Shown: positions 63,626 to 64,000 of the stretch, in pieces
Position numbering within the stretch: the stretch's first letter is position 1
Layout of the letters: each line of letters begins with the position of its first letter
Assembly (NCBI RefSeq): GCF_007004625.1
Contig: NZ_VIFV01000002.1
Coordinates: 124,001-188,000, forward strand
DNA: 64,000 nucleotides
Source: Planococcus salinarum
GTDB lineage: Bacteria; Bacillota; Bacilli; Bacillales_A; Planococcaceae
Direction: 5' to 3'
Made by a program: the position numbers and the translations under genes
The notes under the pieces: generated by a model
What the model was told of the DNA's origin: nothing
The model's input: only the letters and a program-made list of their open reading frames with translations
Database searches by the model: none

Positions 63626-63802
63626 AGCCTAAAAACTCAGCACCCTTTTTGCAAAAGATGGTAGGGTATTTGAATTGCACACTATACTTATTGGGACTTC
63701 CAAGGAATCAGTCCTATATTAGATCAATTCGGAGTCTCCTTCTGAGTTTTTTCGTTTAAATAGTTTTCTTTCAGGCGGCCCTTTCTATTGCTTCCTGAAC
63801 TC
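63626..63802. other. Intergenic, no gene seen
   Basis: Short stretch between repeat copy 3 and the partial MBL gene. A weak minus-strand hairpin ACTCAGAAGGAGACTCC may be a terminator. Confidence 0.35.
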
Positions 63803-64000
63803 TTACTTCCACCAGGCAGAACCGGGAACAGACAGCTCTCCGTCCATTGGAACAGTTTCACCGATTTGCGGGGCTATCAGGTCGACATCCTTTTCCTCTG
63901 CAGCTTTGGTTGCCCGTTCTATCGGTTCTGCCCAGCCATGCCGCGCCAGTGTAAATGCTCCCCAATGCGTCAACATCATTTGCTCCCCTTGTACATCGAT
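63803..64000 (-). CDS. MBL-fold metallo-hydrolase, C-terminal end only
   Basis: The last 65 codons are in the window. LTHWGAFTLARHGWAEPIER and IGETVPMDGEL match the C-terminus of the RomA/NAPE-PLD-like metal-dependent hydrolases. The His of THWG is a metal ligand of the family. The start lies outside the window. Confidence 0.8.
   Translation of the reverse strand: MDVQGEQMMLTHWGAFTLARHGWAEPIERATKAAEEKDVDLIAPQIGETVPMDGELSVPGSAWWK

Overview
The window looks like chromosomal DNA of a low-to-mid GC Gram-positive bacterium of the order Bacillales, most likely family Planococcaceae (Planococcus or a near relative). This is inference from gene content: strong AGGAGG-type ribosome binding sites with ATG, GTG and TTG starts, an S-box riboswitch before metNIQ, a PdxST vitamin B6 operon, class D sortases, flotillin FloT, MscS, PadR, TetR and Crp regulators, and many small lipoproteins. 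No rRNA, tRNA, CRISPR array, prophage or complete insertion sequence was seen. Both window edges cut genes: a cardiolipin synthase on the left and a metallo-beta-lactamase-fold hydrolase on the right, both on the minus strand.

Region by region. 1-8.4 kb: cardiolipin synthase, two mini-lipoproteins, a PadR/DUF2812 pair, and a class I ribonucleotide reductase operon (thioesterase, alpha, beta, flavodoxin) behind a cobalamin riboswitch with its own terminator. 8.8-15.5 kb: MFS transporter, a four-gene minus-strand run with two DNA-binding proteins, a coiled-coil protein and an MreB paralogue, then copper genes copC/copD and a HAD phosphatase. 15.7-18.3 kb: an acidic LPXTA surface protein with its class D sortase, followed by a long structured repeat. 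18.5-28.3 kb: DUF5996, a four-box DnaA site cluster, floT, a lipoprotein serpin, a TetR/SDR divergent pair, MscS, and an MHYT-PAS-GGDEF-EAL protein. 28.4-36.2 kb: a minus-strand series of small membrane and lipoproteins, Nudix, serine hydrolase, MBL hydrolase, and the DNA repair enzymes Tag and Ogt. 36.5-40.6 kb: SAM riboswitch, metNIQ and an M20 amidohydrolase. 40.7-50 kb: DUF2254, SDR, methyltransferase, a YdcZ-Crp-YdcZ cluster, signal peptidase I, EamA transporter and pdxST. 50-57.5 kb: a CHRD surface protein facing a second class D sortase, a mosaic pseudogene, a probably hybrid ABC exporter gene, a broken VTT-domain gene, a C39 peptidase and a flavodoxin. 58-64 kb: sucrose hydrolase and fructokinase, the YibE/YibF membrane pair, and the third copy of the long repeat.

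The most unusual content is between the genes. Six intergenic arrays carry 3-6 degenerate units with a strict or near-strict 20-21 bp period. Two of them (34.85 and 52.03 kb) share the same unit in opposite orientation, with a 42-bp flank at the same distance. A 450-640 bp element occurs three times, each time directly after a transcription terminator; the first copy is bracketed by two identical 36-bp copies of that terminator. Two clusters of DnaA boxes lie far from any dnaA gene. I cannot name a function for the arrays or the long repeat.
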